Origin: Gerris lacustris
Taxonomy: Eukaryota > Arthropoda > Insecta > Hemiptera > Gerridae
NCBI GenBank assembly: GCA_951217055.1
Contig: OX578276.1
Coordinates: 136,591,787-136,655,786, forward strand
DNA: 64,000 nucleotides
Direction: 5' to 3'
Positions 32,021 to 47,058 of this stretch are shown here, piece after piece. The notes below the pieces were generated by a model. It was not told the origin of the DNA. It was given only the letters and a program-made list of their open reading frames with translations, and did no database searches. The translations under genes and the position numbers were made by a program. The stretch's first letter is position 1, and the number at the start of each line of letters is the position of its first letter.

Positions 32021-32094
32021 CTCCTGTGCCGGGATTTGAACCACGGGCCTCTATATTTCCAGTATAGCGCTCTTCCATCTAAGCTACGCAGGAG
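32021..32094 (-). tRNA. tRNA-like gene, array copy 1 (type copy; anticodon-position GGA)
   Basis: Fold (minus strand): acceptor TCCTGCG/CACAGGA with one C-A mismatch; D arm GCTT-AGATGGAA-GAGC; anticodon arm CTATA-CTGGAAA-TATAG (U33, GGA, A37); 5-nt variable region AGGCC; T arm CGTGG-TTCAAAT-CCCGG with two mismatches. GGA would read Ser UCC/UCU, but Ser tRNAs need a long variable arm, so canonical charging is doubtful. A perfect 10-bp helix outside the core (32008-32017 with 32099-32108) extends the acceptor stem. A tRNA gene finder may report this as tRNA-Ser(GGA) or as a pseudogene. I judge it a tRNA-derived mobile sequence with intact Pol III signals. Confidence 0.65.
32032..32086 (-). promoter_or_regulatory. 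internal Pol III promoter: A box and B box
   Basis: Minus strand: A box TAGCTTAGATGG at 32075-32086 and B box GGTTCAAATCC at 32032-32042; the B box matches the GGTTCRANNCC consensus exactly. Both recur at +348n. Of the changes I noted within the 58 cores, none falls in the B box. Confidence 0.75.
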
Positions 32095-35000
32095 AATGAT
32101 TTTTCACTACCGTAATCGATAACTAGTCCCGAATCCAAGCTTTCAATATTCATATACATTTAGACAGTCAATATTTATGACATTAGAACTAAATCAAGAA
32201 TTAACGCTTATAATTATAAAGTACTCAATTAGTACCTATACCTTGTACAATCAATTCGAAATTCAATTTTTAAGTTATTGGTAGTTTTCATACTACGGAA
32301 AGTTAAATTTTAATTTAAATCAAATTATAATTATTATTAACTACGGGAAACAGACAGTGAAAAATACACTCCTGTGCCGGGATTTGAACCACGGGCCTCT
32401 ATATTTCCAGTATAGCGCTCTTCCATCTAAGCTACGCAGGAGAATGATTTTTCACTACAGTAATCGATAACTAGTCCCGAATCCAAGCTTTCAATATTCA
32501 TATACATTTAGACAGTCAATATTTATGACATTAGAACTAAATCAAGAATTAACGCTTATAATTATAAAGTACTCAATTAGTACCTATACCTTGTACAATC
32601 AATTCGAAATTCAATTTTTAAGTTATTGGTAGTTTTCATACTACGGAAAGTTAAATTTTAATTTAAATCAAATTATAATTATTATTAACTACGGGAAACA
32701 GACAGTGAAAAATACACTCCTGTGCCGGGATTTGAACCACGGGCCTCTATATTTCCAGTATAGCGCTCTTCCATCTAAGCTACGCAGGAGAATGATTTTT
32801 CACTACCGTAATCGATAACTAGTCCCGAATCCAAGCTTTCAATATTCATATACATTTAGACAGTCAATATTTATGACATTAGAACTAAATCAAGAATTAA
32901 CGCTTATAATTATAAAGTACTCAATTAGTACCTATACCTTGTACAATCAATTCGAAATTCAATTTTTAAGTTATTGGTAGTTTTCATACTACGGAAAGTT
33001 AAATTTTAATTTAAATCAAATTATAATTATTATTAACTACGGGAAACAGACAGTGAAAAATACACTCCTGTGCCGGGATTTGAACCACGGGCCTCTATAT
33101 TTCCAGTATAGCGCTCTTCCATCTAAGCTACGCAGGAGAATGATTTTTCACTACCGTAATCGATAACTAGTCCCGAATCCAAGCTTTCAATATTCATATA
33201 CATTTAGACAGTCAATATTTATGACATTAGAACTAAATCAAGAATTAACGCTTATAATTATAAAGTACTCAATTAGTACCTATACCTTGTACAATCAATT
33301 CGAAATTCAATTTTTAAGTTATTGGTAGTTTTCATACTACGGAAAGTTAAATTTTAATTTAAATCAAATTATAATTATTATTAACTACGGGAAACAGACA
33401 GTGAAAAATACACTCCTGTGCCGGGATTTGAACCACGGGCCTCTATATTTCCAGTATAGCGCTCTTCCATCTAAGCTACGCAGGAGAATGATTTTTCACT
33501 ACCGTAATCGATAACTAGTCCCGAATCCAAGCTTTCAATATTCATATACATTTAGACAGTCAATATTTATGACATTAGAACTAAATCAAGAATTAACGCT
33601 TATAATTATAAAGTACTCAATTAGTACCTATACCTTGTACAATCAATTCGAAATTCAATTTTTAAGTTATTGGTAGTTTTCATACTACGGAAAGTTAAAT
33701 TTTAATTTAAATCAAATTATAATTATTATTAACTACGGGAAACAGACAGTGAAAAATACACTCCTGTGCCGGGATTTGAACCACGGGCCTCTATATTTCC
33801 AGTATAGCGCTCTTCCATCTAAGCTACGCAGGAGAATGATTTTTCACTACCGTAATCGATAACTAGTCCCGAATCCAAGCTTTCAATATTCATATACATT
33901 TAGACAGTCAATATTTATGACATTAGAACTAAATCAAGAATTAACGCTTATAATTATAAAGTACTCAATTAGTACCTATACCTTGTACAATCAATTCGAA
34001 ATTCAATTTTTAAGTTATTGGTAGTTTTCATACTACGGAAAGTTAAATTTTAATTTAAATCAAATTATAATTATTATTAACTACGGGAAACAGACAGTGA
34101 AAAATACACTCCTGTGCCGGGATTTGAACCACGGGCCTCTATATTTCCAGTATAGCGCTCTTCCATCTAAGCTACGCAGGAGAATGATTTTTCACTACCG
34201 TAATCGATAACTAGTCCCGAATCCAAGCTTTCAATATTCATATACATTTAGACAGTCAATATTTATGACATTAGAACTAAATCAAGAATTAACGCATATA
34301 ATTATAAAGTACTCAATTAGTACCTATACCTTGTACAATCAATTCGAAATTCAATTTTTAAGTTATTGGTAGTTTTCATACTACGGAAAGTTAAATTTTA
34401 ATTTAAATCAAATTATAATTATTATTAACTACGGGAAACAGACAGTGAAAAATACACTCCTGTGCCGGGATTTGAACCACGGGCCTCTATATTTCCAGTA
34501 TAGCGCTCTTCCATCTAAGCTACGCAGGAGAATGATTTTTCACTACCGTAATCGATAACTAGTCCCGAATCCAAGCTTTCAATATTCATATACATTTAGA
34601 CAGTCAATATTTATGACATTAGAACTAAATCAAGAATTAACGCTTATAATTATAAAGTACTCAATTAGTACCTATACCTTGTACAATCAATTCGAAATTC
34701 AATTTTTAAGTTATTGGTAGTTTTCATACTACGGAAAGTTAAATTTTAATTTAAATCAAATTATAATTATTATTAACTACGGGAAACAGACAGTGAAAAA
34801 TACACTCCTGTGCCGGGATTTGAACCACGGGCCTCTATATTTCCAGTATAGCGCTCTTCCATCTAAGCTACGCAGGAGAATGATTTTTCACTACCGTAAT
34901 CGATAACTAGTCCCGAATCCAAGCTTTCAATATTCATATACATTTAGACAGTCAATATTTATAACATTAGAACTAAATCAAGAATTAACGCTTATAATTA

Positions 35001-38000
35001 TAAAGTACTCAATTAGTACCTATACCTTGTACAATCAATTCGAAATTCAATTTTTAAGTTATTGGTAGTTTTCATACTACGGAAAGTTAAATTTTAATTT
35101 AAATCAAATTATAATTATTATTAACTACGGGAAACAGACAGTGAAAAATACACTCCTGTGCCGGGATTTGAACCACGGGCCTCTATATTTCCAGTATAGC
35201 GCTCTTCCATCTAAGCTACGCAGGAGAATGATTTTTCACTACCGTAATCGATAACTAGTCCCGAATCCAAGCTTTCAATATTCATATACATTTAGACAGT
35301 CAATATTTATGACATTAGAACTAAATCAAGAATTAACGCTTATAATTATAAAGTACTCAATTAGTACCTATACCTTGTACAATCAATTCGAAATTCAATT
35401 TTTAAGTTATTGGTAGTTTTCATACTACGGAAAGTTAAATTTTAATTTAAATCAAATTATAATTATTATTAACTACGGGAAACAGACAGTGAAAAATACA
35501 CTCCTGTGCCGGGATTTGAACCACGGGCCTCTATATTTCCAGTATAGCGCTCTTCCATCTAAGCTACGCAGGAGAATGATTTTTCACTACCGTAATCGAT
35601 AACTAGTCCCGAATCCAAGCTTTCAATATTCATATACATTTAGACAGTCAATATTTATGACATTAGAACTAAATCAAGAATTAACGCTTATAATTATAAA
35701 GTACTCAATTAGTACCTATACCTTGTACAATCAATTCGAAATTCAATTTTTAAGTTATTGGTAGTTTTCATACTACGGAAAGTTAAATTTTAATTTAAAT
35801 CAAATTATAATTATTATTAACTACGGGAAACAGACAGTGAAAAATACACTCCTGTGCCGGGATTTGAACCACGGGCCTCTATATTTCCAGTATAGCGCTC
35901 TTCCATCTAAGCTACGCAGGAGAATGATTTTTCACTACCGTAATCGATAACTAGTCCCGAATCCAAGCTTTCAATATTCATATACATTTAGACAGTCAAT
36001 ATTTATGACATTAGAACTAAATCAAGAATTAACGCATATAATTATAAAGTACTCAATTAGTACCTATACCTTGTACAATCAATTCGAAATTCAATTTTTA
36101 AGTTATTGGTAGTTTTTATACTACGGAAAGTTAAATTTTAATTTAAATCAAATTATAATTATTATTAACTACGGGAAACAGACAGTGAAAAATACACTCC
36201 TGTGCCGGGATTTGAACCACGGGCCTCTATATTTCCAGTATAGCGCTCTTCCATCTAAGCTACGCAGGAGAATGATTTTTCACTACCGTAATCGATAACT
36301 AGTCCCGAATCCAAGCTTTCAATATTCATATACATTTAGACAGTCAATATTTATGACATTAGAACTAAATCAAGAATTAACGCTTATAATTATAAAGTAC
36401 TCAATTAGTACCTATACCTTGTACAATCAATTCGAAATTCAATTTTTAAGTTATTGGTAGTTTTCATACTACGGAAAGTTAAATTTTAATTTAAATCAAA
36501 TTATAATTATTATTAACTACGGGAAACAGACAGTGAAAAATACACTCCTGTGCCGGGATTTGAACCACGGGCCTCTATATTTCCAGTATAGCGCTCTTCC
36601 ATCTAAGCTACGCAGGAGAATGATTTTTCACTACCGTAATCGATAACTAGTCCCGAATCCAAGCTTTCAATATTCATATACATTTAGACAGTCAATATTT
36701 ATGACATTAGAACTAAATCAAGAATTAACGCATATAATTATAAAGTACTCAATTAGTACCTATACCTTGTACAATCAATTCGAAATTCAATTTTTAAGTT
36801 ATTGGTAGTTTTCATACTACGGAAAGTTAAATTTTAATTTAAATCAAATTATAATTATTATTAACTACGGGAAACAGACAGTGAAAAATACACTCCTGTG
36901 CCGGGATTTGAACCACGGGCCTCTATATTTCCAGTATAGCGCTCTTCCATCTAAGCTACGCAGGAGAATGATTTTTCACTACCGTAATCGATAACTAGTC
37001 CCGAATCCAAGCTTTCAATATTCATATACATTTAGACAGTCAATATTTATGACATTAGAACTAAATCAAGAATTAACGCATATAATTATAAAGTACTCAA
37101 TTAGTACCTATACCTTGTACAATCAATTCGAAATTCAATTTTTAAGTTATTGGTAGTTTTCATACTACGGAAAGTTAAATTTTAATTTAAATCAAATTAT
37201 AATTATTATTAACTACGGGAAACAGACAGTGAAAAATACACTCCTGTGCCGGGATTTGAACCACGGGCCTCTATATTTCCAGTATAGCGCTCTTCCATCT
37301 AAGCTACGCAGGAGAATGATTTTTCACTACCGTAATCGATAACTAGTCCCGAATCCAAGCTTTCAATATTCATATACATTTAGACAGTCAATATTTATGA
37401 CATTAGAACTAAATCAAGAATTAACGCTTATAATTATAAAGTACTCAATTAGTACCTATACCTTGTACAATCAATTCGAAATTCAATTTTTAAGTTATTG
37501 GTAGTTTTCATACTACGGAAAGTTAAATTTTAATTTAAATCAAATTATAATTATTATTAACTACGGGAAACAGACAGTGAAAAATACACTCCTGTGCCGG
37601 GATTTGAACCACGGGCCTCTATATTTCCAGTATAGCGCTCTTCCATCTAAGCTACGCAGGAGAATGATTTTTCACTACCGTAATCGATAACTAGTCCCGA
37701 ATCCAAGCTTTCAATATTCATATACATTTAGACAGTCAATATTTATGACATTAGAACTAAATCAAGAATTAACGCTTATAATTATAAAGTACTCAATTAG
37801 TACCTATACCTTGTACAATCAATTCGAAATTCAATTTTTAAGTTATTGGTAGTTTTCATACTACGGAAAGTTAAATTTTAATTTAAATCAAATTATAATT
37901 ATTATTAACTACGGGAAACAGACAGTGAAAAATACACTCCTGTGCCGGGATTTGAACCACGGGCCTCTATATTTCCAGTATAGCGCTCTTCCATCTAAGC

Positions 38001-41000
38001 TACGCAGGAGAATGATTTTTCACTACCGTAATCGATAACTAGTCCCGAATCCAAGCTTTCAATATTCATATACATTTAGACAGTCAATATTTATGACATT
38101 AGAACTAAATCAAGAATTAACGCTTATAATTATAAAGTACTCAATTAGTACCTATACCTTGTACAATCAATTCGAAATTCAATTTTTAAGTTATTGGTAG
38201 TTTTCATACTACGGAAAGTTAAATTTTAATTTAAATCAAATTATAATTATTATTAACTACGGGAAACAGACAGTGAAAAATACACTCCTGTGCCGGGATT
38301 TGAACCACGGGCCTCTATATTTCCAGTATAGCGCTCTTCCATCTAAGCTACGCAGGAGAATGATTTTTCACTACCGTAATCGATAACTAGTCCCGAATCC
38401 AAGCTTTCAATATTCATATACATTTAGACAGTCAATATTTATGACATTAGAACTAAATCAAGAATTAACGCTTATAATTATAAAGTACTCAATTAGTACC
38501 TATACCTTGTACAATCAATTCGAAATTCAATTTTTAAGTTATTGGTAGTTTTCATACTACGGAAAGTTAAATTTTAATTTAAATCAAATTATAATTATTA
38601 TTAACTACGGGAAACAGACAGTGAAAAATACACTCCTGTGCCGGGATTTGAACCACGGGCCTCTATATTTCCAGTATAGCGCTCTTCCATCTAAGCTACG
38701 CAGGAGAATGATTTTTCACTACCGTAATCGATAACTAGTCCCGAATCCAAGCTTTCAATATTCATATACATTTAGACAGTCAATATTTATGACATTAGAA
38801 CTAAATCAAGAATTAACGCATATAATTATAAAGTACTCAATTAGTACCTATACCTTGTACAATCAATTCGAAATTCAATTTTTAAGTTATTGGTAGTTTT
38901 CATACTACGGAAAGTTAAATTTTAATTTAAATCAAATTATAATTATTATTAACTACGGGAAACAGACAGTGAAAAATACACTCCTGTGCCGGGATTTGAA
39001 CCACGGGCCTCTATATTTCCAGTATAGCGCTCTTCCATCTAAGCTACGCAGGAGAATGATTTTTCACTACCGTAATCGATAACTAGTCCCGAATCCAAGC
39101 TTTCAATATTCATATACATTTAGACAGTCAATATTTATGACATTAGAACTAAATCAAGAATTAACGCTTATAATTATAAAGTACTCAATTAGTACCTATA
39201 CCTTGTACAATCAATTCGAAATTCAATTTTTAAGTTATTGGTAGTTTTCATACTACGGAAAGTTAAATTTTAATTTAAATCAAATTATAATTATTATTAA
39301 CTACGGGAAACAGACAGTGAAAAATACACTCCTGTGCCGGGATTTGAACCACGGGCCTCTATATTTCCAGTATAGCGCTCTTCCATCTAAGCTACGCAGG
39401 AGAATGATTTTTCACTACCGTAATCGATAACTAGTCCCGAATCCAAGCTTTCAATATTCATATACATTTAGACAGTCAATATTTATGACATTAGAACTAA
39501 ATCAAGAATTAACGCATATAATTATAAAGTACTCAATTAGTACCTATACCTTGTACAATCAATTCGAAATTCAATTTTTAAGTTATTGGTAGTTTTCATA
39601 CTACGGAAAGTTAAATTTTAATTTAAATCAAATTATAATTATTATTAACTACGGGAAACAGACAGTGAAAAATACACTCCTGTGCCGGGATTTGAACCAC
39701 GGGCCTCTATATTTCCAGTATAGCGCTCTTCCATCTAAGCTACGCAGGAGAATGATTTTTCACTACCGTAATCGATAACTAGTCCCGAATCCAAGCTTTC
39801 AATATTCATATACATTTAGACAGTCAATATTTATGACATTAGAACTAAATCAAGAATTAACGCTTATAATTATAAAGTACTCAATTAGTACCTATACCTT
39901 GTACAATCAATTCGAAATTCAATTTTTAAGTTATTGGTAGTTTTCATACTACGGAAAGTTAAATTTTAATTTAAATCAAATTATAATTATTATTAACTAC
40001 GGGAAACAGACAGTGAAAAATACACTCCTGTGCCGGGATTTGAACCACGGGCCTCTATATTTCCAGTATAGCGCTCTTCCATCTAAGCTACGCAGGAGAA
40101 TGATTTTTCACTACCGTAATCGATAACTAGTCCCGAATCCAAGCTTTCAATATTCATATACATTTAGACAGTCAATATTTATGACATTAGAACTAAATCA
40201 AGAATTAACGCTTATAATTATAAAGTACTCAATTAGTACCTATACCTTGTACAATCAATTCGAAATTCAATTTTTAAGTTATTGGTAGTTTTCATACTAC
40301 GGAAAGTTAAATTTTAATTTAAATCAAATTACAATTATTATTAACTACGGGAAACAGACAGTGAAAAATACACTCCTGTGCCGGGATTTGAACCACGGGC
40401 CTCTATATTTCCAGTATAGCGCTCTTCCATCTAAGCTACGCAGGAGAATGATTTTTCACTACCGTAATCGATAACTAGTCCCGAATCCAAGCTTTCAATA
40501 TTCATATACATTTAGACAGTCAATATTTATGACATTAGAACTAAATCAAGAATTAACGCATATAATTATAAAGTACTCAATTAGTACCTATACCTTGTAC
40601 AATCAATTCGAAATTCAATTTTTAAGTTATTGGTAGTTTTCATACTACGGAAAGTTAAATTTTAATTTAAATCAAATTATAATTATTATTAACTACGGGA
40701 AACAGACAGTGAAAAATACACTCCTGTGCCGGGATTTGAACCACGGGCCTCTATATTTCCAGTATAGCGCTCTTCCATCTAAGCTACGCAGGAGAATGAT
40801 TTTTCACTACCGTAATCGATAACTAGTCCCGAATCCAAGCTTTCAATATTCATATACATTTAGACAGTCAATATTTATAACATTAGAACTAAATCAAGAA
40901 TTAACGCTTATAATTATAAAGTACTCAATTAGTACCTATACCTTGTACAATCAATTCGAAATTCAATTTTTAAGTTATTGGTAGTTTTCATACTACGGAA

Positions 41001-44000
41001 AGTTAAATTTTAATTTAAATCAAATTATAATTATTATTAACTACGGGAAACAGACAGTGAAAAATACACTCCTGTGCCGGGATTTGAACCACGGGCCTCT
41101 ATATTTCCAGTATAGCGCTCTTCCATCTAAGCTACGCAGGAGAATGATTTTTCACTACCGTAATCGATAACTAGTCCCGAATCCAAGCTTTCAATATTCA
41201 TATACATTTAGACAGTCAATATTTATGACATTAGAACTAAATCAAGAATTAACGCTTATAATTATAAAGTACTCAATTAGTACCTATACCTTGTACAATC
41301 AATTCGAAATTCAATTTTTAAGTTATTGGTAGTTTTCATACTACGGAAAGTTAAATTTTAATTTAAATCAAATTATAATTATTATTAACTACGGGAAACA
41401 GACAGTGAAAAATACACTCCTGTGCCGGGATTTGAACCACGGGCCTCTATATTTCCAGTATAGCGCTCTTCCATCTAAGCTACGCAGGAGAATGATTTTT
41501 CACTACCGTAATCGATAACTAGTCCCGAATCCAAGCTTTCAATATTCATATACATTTAGACAGTCAATATTTATGACATTAGAACTAAATCAAGAATTAA
41601 CGCATATAATTATAAAGTACTCAATTAGTACCTATACCTTGTACAATCAATTCGAAATTCAATTTTTAAGTTATTGGTAGTTTTCATACTACGGAAAGTT
41701 AAATTTTAATTTAAATCAAATTATAATTATTATTAACTACGGGAAACAGACAGTGAAAAATACACTCCTGTGCCGGGATTTGAACCACGGGCCTCTATAT
41801 TTCCAGTATAGCGCTCTTCCATCTAAGCTACGCAGGAGAATGATTTTTCACTACCGTAATCGATAACTAGTCCCGAATCCAAGCTTTCAATATTCATATA
41901 CATTTAGACAGTCAATATTTATGACATTAGAACTAAATCAAGAATTAACGCTTATAATTATAAAGTACTCAATTAGTACCTATACCTTGTACAATCAATT
42001 CGAAATTCAATTTTTAAGTTATTGGTAGTTTTCATACTACGGAAAGTTAAATTTTAATTTAAATCAAATTATAATTATTATTAACTACGGGAAACAGACA
42101 GTGAAAAATACACTCCTGTGCCGGGATTTGAACCACGGGCCTCTATATTTCCAGTATAGCGCTCTTCCATCTAAGCTACGCAGGAGAATGATTTTTCACT
42201 ACCGTAATCGATAACTAGTCCCGAATCCAAGCTTTCAATATTCATATACATTTAGACAGTCAATATTTATGACATTAGAACTAAATCAAGAATTAACGCT
42301 TATAATTATAAAGTACTCAATTAGTACCTATACCTTGTACAATCAATTCGAAATTCAATTTTTAAGTTATTGGTAGTTTTCATACTACGGAAAGTTAAAT
42401 TTTAATTTAAATCAAATTACAATTATTATTAACTACGGGAAACAGACAGTGAAAAATACACTCCTGTGCCGGGATTTGAACCACGGGCCTCTATATTTCC
42501 AGTATAGCGCTCTTCCATCTAAGCTACGCAGGAGAATGATTTTTCACTACCGTAATCGATAACTAGTCCCGAATCCAAGCTTTCAATATTCATATACATT
42601 TAGACAGTCAATATTTATGACATTAGAACTAAATCAAGAATTAACGCATATAATTATAAAGTACTCAATTAGTACCTATACCTTGTACAATCAATTCGAA
42701 ATTCAATTTTTAAGTTATTGGTAGTTTTCATACTACGGAAAGTTAAATTTTAATTTAAATCAAATTATAATTATTATTAACTACGGGAAACAGACAGTGA
42801 AAAATACACTCCTGTGCCGGGATTTGAACCACGGGCCTCTATATTTCCAGTATAGCGCTCTTCCATCTAAGCTACGCAGGAGAATGATTTTTCACTACCG
42901 TAATCGATAACTAGTCCCGAATCCAAGCTTTCAATATTCATATACATTTAGACAGTCAATATTTATGACATTAGAACTAAATCAAGAATTAACGCTTATA
43001 ATTATAAAGTACTCAATTAGTACCTATACCTTGTACAATCAATTCGAAATTCAATTTTTAAGTTATTGGTAGTTTTCATACTACGGAAAGTTAAATTTTA
43101 ATTTAAATCAAATTATAATTATTATTAACTACGGGAAACAGACAGTGAAAAATACACTCCTGTGCCGGGATTTGAACCACGGGCCTCTATATTTCCAGTA
43201 TAGCGCTCTTCCATCTAAGCTACGCAGGAGAATGATTTTGCACTACCGTAATCGATAACTAGTCCCGAATCCAAGCTTTCAATATTCATATACATTTAGA
43301 CAGTCAATATTTATGACATTAGAACTAAATCAAGAATTAACGCTTATAATTATAAAGTACTCAATTAGTACCTATACCTTGTACAATCAATTCGAAATTC
43401 AATTTTTAAGTTATTGGTAGTTTTCATACTACGGAAAGTTAAATTTTAATTTAAATCAAATTATAATTATTATTAACTACGGGAAACAGACAGTGAAAAA
43501 TACACTCCTGTGCCGGGATTTGAACCACGGGCCTCTATATTTCCAGTATAGCGCTCTTCCATCTAAGCTACGCAGGAGAATGATTTTTCACTACCGTAAT
43601 CGATAACTAGTCCCGAATCCAAGCTTTGAATATTCATATACATTTAGACAGTCAATATTTATGACATTAGAACTAAATCAAGAATTAACGCTTATAATTA
43701 TAAAGTACTCAATTAGTACCTATACCTTGTACAATCAATTCGAAATTCAATTTTTAAGTTATTGGTAGTTTTCATACTACGGAAAGTTAAATTTTAATTT
43801 AAATCAAATTATAATTATTATTAACTACGGGAAACAGACAGTGAAAAATACACTCCTGTGCCGGGATTTGAACCACGGGCCTCTATATTTCCAGTATAGC
43901 GCTCTTCCATCTAAGCTACGCAGGAGAATGATTTTTCACTACCGTAATCGATAACTAGTCCCGAATCCAAGCTTTCAATATTCATATACATTTAGACAGT

Positions 44001-44896
44001 CAATATTTATGACATTAGAACTAAATCAAGAATTAACGCTTATAATTATAAAGTACTCAATTAGTACCTATACCTTGTACAATCAATTCGAAATTCAATT
44101 TTTAAGTTATTGGTAGTTTTCATACTACGGAAAGTTAAATTTTAATTTAAATCAAATTATAATTATTATTAACTACGGGAAACAGACAGTGAAAAATACA
44201 CTCCTGTGCCGGGATTTGAACCACGGGCCTCTATATTTCCAGTATAGCGCTCTTCCATCTAAGCTACGCAGGAGAATGATTTTTCACTACCGTAATCGAT
44301 AACTAGTCCCGAATCCAAGCTTTCAATATTCATATACATTTAGACAGTCAATATTTATGACATTAGAACTAAATCAAGAATTAACGCTTATAATTATAAA
44401 GTACTCAATTAGTACCTATACCTTGTACAATCAATTCGAAATTCAATTTTTAAGTTATTGGTAGTTTTCATACTACGGAAAGTTAAATTTTAATTTAAAT
44501 CAAATTATAATTATTATTAACTACGGGAAACAGACAGTGAAAAATACACTCCTGTGCCGGGATTTGAACCACGGGCCTCTATATTTCCAGTATAGCGCTC
44601 TTCCATCTAAGCTACGCAGGAGAATGATTTTTCACTACCGTAATCGATAACTAGTCCCGAATCCAAGCTTTCAATATTCATATACATTTAGACAGTCAAT
44701 ATTTATGACATTAGAACTAAATCAAGAATTAACGCTTATAATTATAAAGTACTCAATTAGTACCTATACCTTGTACAATCAATTCGAAATTCAATTTTTA
44801 AGTTATTGGTAGTTTTCATACTACGGAAAGTTAAATTTTAATTTAAATCAAATTATAATTATTATTAACTACGGGAAACAGACAGTGAAAAATACA

Positions 44897-44970
44897 CTCC
44901 TGTGCCGGGATTTGAACCACGGGCCTCTATTTTTCCAGTATAGCGCTCTTCCATCTAAGCTACGCAGGAG
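44897..44970 (-). tRNA. tRNA-like array copy 38, anticodon-stem variant
   Basis: A-to-T at 44931 (plus strand) changes base 39 of the fold and breaks the pair closing the anticodon loop. First of four carriers spaced two units apart. Confidence 0.6.
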
Positions 44971-45592
44971 AATGATTTTTCACTACCGTAATCGATAACT
45001 AGTCCCGAATCCAAGCTTTCAATATTCATATACATTTAGACAGTCAATATTTATGACATTAGAACTAAATCAAGAATTAACGCTTATAATTATAAAGTAC
45101 TCAATTAGTACCTATACCTTGTACAATCAATTCGAAATTCAATTTTTAAGTTATTGGTAGTTTTCATACTACGGAAAGTTAAATTTTAATTTAAATCAAA
45201 TTATAATTATTATTAACTACGGGAAACAGACAGTGAAAAATACACTCCTGTGCCGGGATTTGAACCACGGGCCTCTATATTTCCAGTATAGCGCTCTTCC
45301 ATCTAAGCTACGCAGGAGAATGATTTTTCACTACCGTAATCGATAACTAGTCCCGAATCCAAGCTTTCAATATTCATATACATTTAGACAGTCAATATTT
45401 ATGACATTAGAACTAAATCAAGAATTAACGCTTATAATTATAAAGTACTCAATTAGTACCTATACCTTGTACAATCAATTCGAAATTCAATTTTTAAGTT
45501 ATTGGTAGTTTTCATACTACGGAAAGTTAAATTTTAATTTAAATCAAATTATAATTATTATTAACTACGGGAAACAGACAGTGAAAAATACA

Positions 45593-45666
45593 CTCCTGTG
45601 CCGGGATTTGAACCACGGGCCTCTATTTTTCCTGTATAGCGCTCTTCCATCTAAGCTACGCAGGAG
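45593..45666 (-). tRNA. tRNA-like array copy 40, anticodon-stem and U33 variant
   Basis: Carries the same change (45627) and also A-to-T at 45633, which replaces the otherwise invariant U33 of the anticodon loop. This copy could not act as a normal decoding tRNA. Confidence 0.6.
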
Positions 45667-46288
45667 AATGATTTTTCACTACCGTAATCGATAACTAGTC
45701 CCGAATCCAAGCTTTCAATATTCATATACATTTAGACAGTCAATATTTATGACATTAGAACTAAATCAAGAATTAACGCTTATAATTATAAAGTACTCAA
45801 TTAGTACCTATACCTTGTACAATCAATTCGAAATTCAATTTTTAAGTTATTGGTAGTTTTCATACTACGGAAAGTTAAATTTTAATTTAAATCAAATTAT
45901 AATTATTATTAACTACGGGAAACAGACAGTGAAAAATACACTCCTGTGCCGGGATTTGAACCACGGGCCTCTATATTTCCAGTATAGCGCTCTTCCATCT
46001 AAGCTACGCAGGAGAATGATTTTTCACTACCGTAATCGATAACTAGTCCCGAATCCAAGCTTTCAATATTCATATACATTTAGACAGTCAATATTTATGA
46101 CATTAGAACTAAATCAAGAATTAACGCTTATAATTATAAAGTACTCAATTAGTACCTATACCTTGTACAATCAATTCGAAATTCAATTTTTAAGTTATTG
46201 GTAGTTTTCATACTACGGAAAGTTAAATTTTAATTTAAATCAAATTATAATTATTATTAACTACGGGAAACAGACAGTGAAAAATACA

Positions 46289-46362
46289 CTCCTGTGCCGG
46301 GATTTGAACCACGGGCCTCTATTTTTCCAGTATAGCGCTCTTCCATCTAAGCTACGCAGGAG
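46289..46362 (-). tRNA. tRNA-like array copy 42, anticodon-stem variant
   Basis: Same base-39 change at 46323, 696 bp from copy 40's. Confidence 0.6.
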
Positions 46363-46984
46363 AATGATTTTTCACTACCGTAATCGATAACTAGTCCCGA
46401 ATCCAAGCTTTCAATATTCATATACATTTAGACAGTCAATATTTATGACATTAGAACTAAATCAAGAATTAACGCTTATAATTATAAAGTACTCAATTAG
46501 TACCTATACCTTGTACAATCAATTCGAAATTCAATTTTTAAGTTATTGGTAGTTTTCATACTACGGAAAGTTAAATTTTAATTTAAATCAAATTATAATT
46601 ATTATTAACTACGGGAAACAGACAGTGAAAAATACACTCCTGTGCCGGGATTTGAACCACGGGCCTCTATATTTCCAGTATAGCGCTCTTCCATCTAAGC
46701 TACGCAGGAGAATGATTTTTCACTACCGTAATCGATAACTAGTCCCGAATCCAAGCTTTCAATATTCATATACATTTAGACAGTCAATATTTATGACATT
46801 AGAACTAAATCAAGAATTAACGCTTATAATTATAAAGTACTCAATTAGTACCTATACCTTGTACAATCAATTCGAAATTCAATTTTTAAGTTATTGGTAG
46901 TTTTCATACTACGGAAAGTTAAATTTTAATTTAAATCAAATTATAATTATTATTAACTACGGGAAACAGACAGTGAAAAATACA

Positions 46985-47058
46985 CTCCTGTGCCGGGATT
47001 TGAACCACGGGCCTCTATTTTTCCAGTATAGCGCTCTTCCATCTAAGCTACGCAGGAG
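46985..47058 (-). tRNA. tRNA-like array copy 44, anticodon-stem variant
   Basis: Same base-39 change at 47019, 696 bp from copy 42's; last of the alternating run. Confidence 0.6.
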
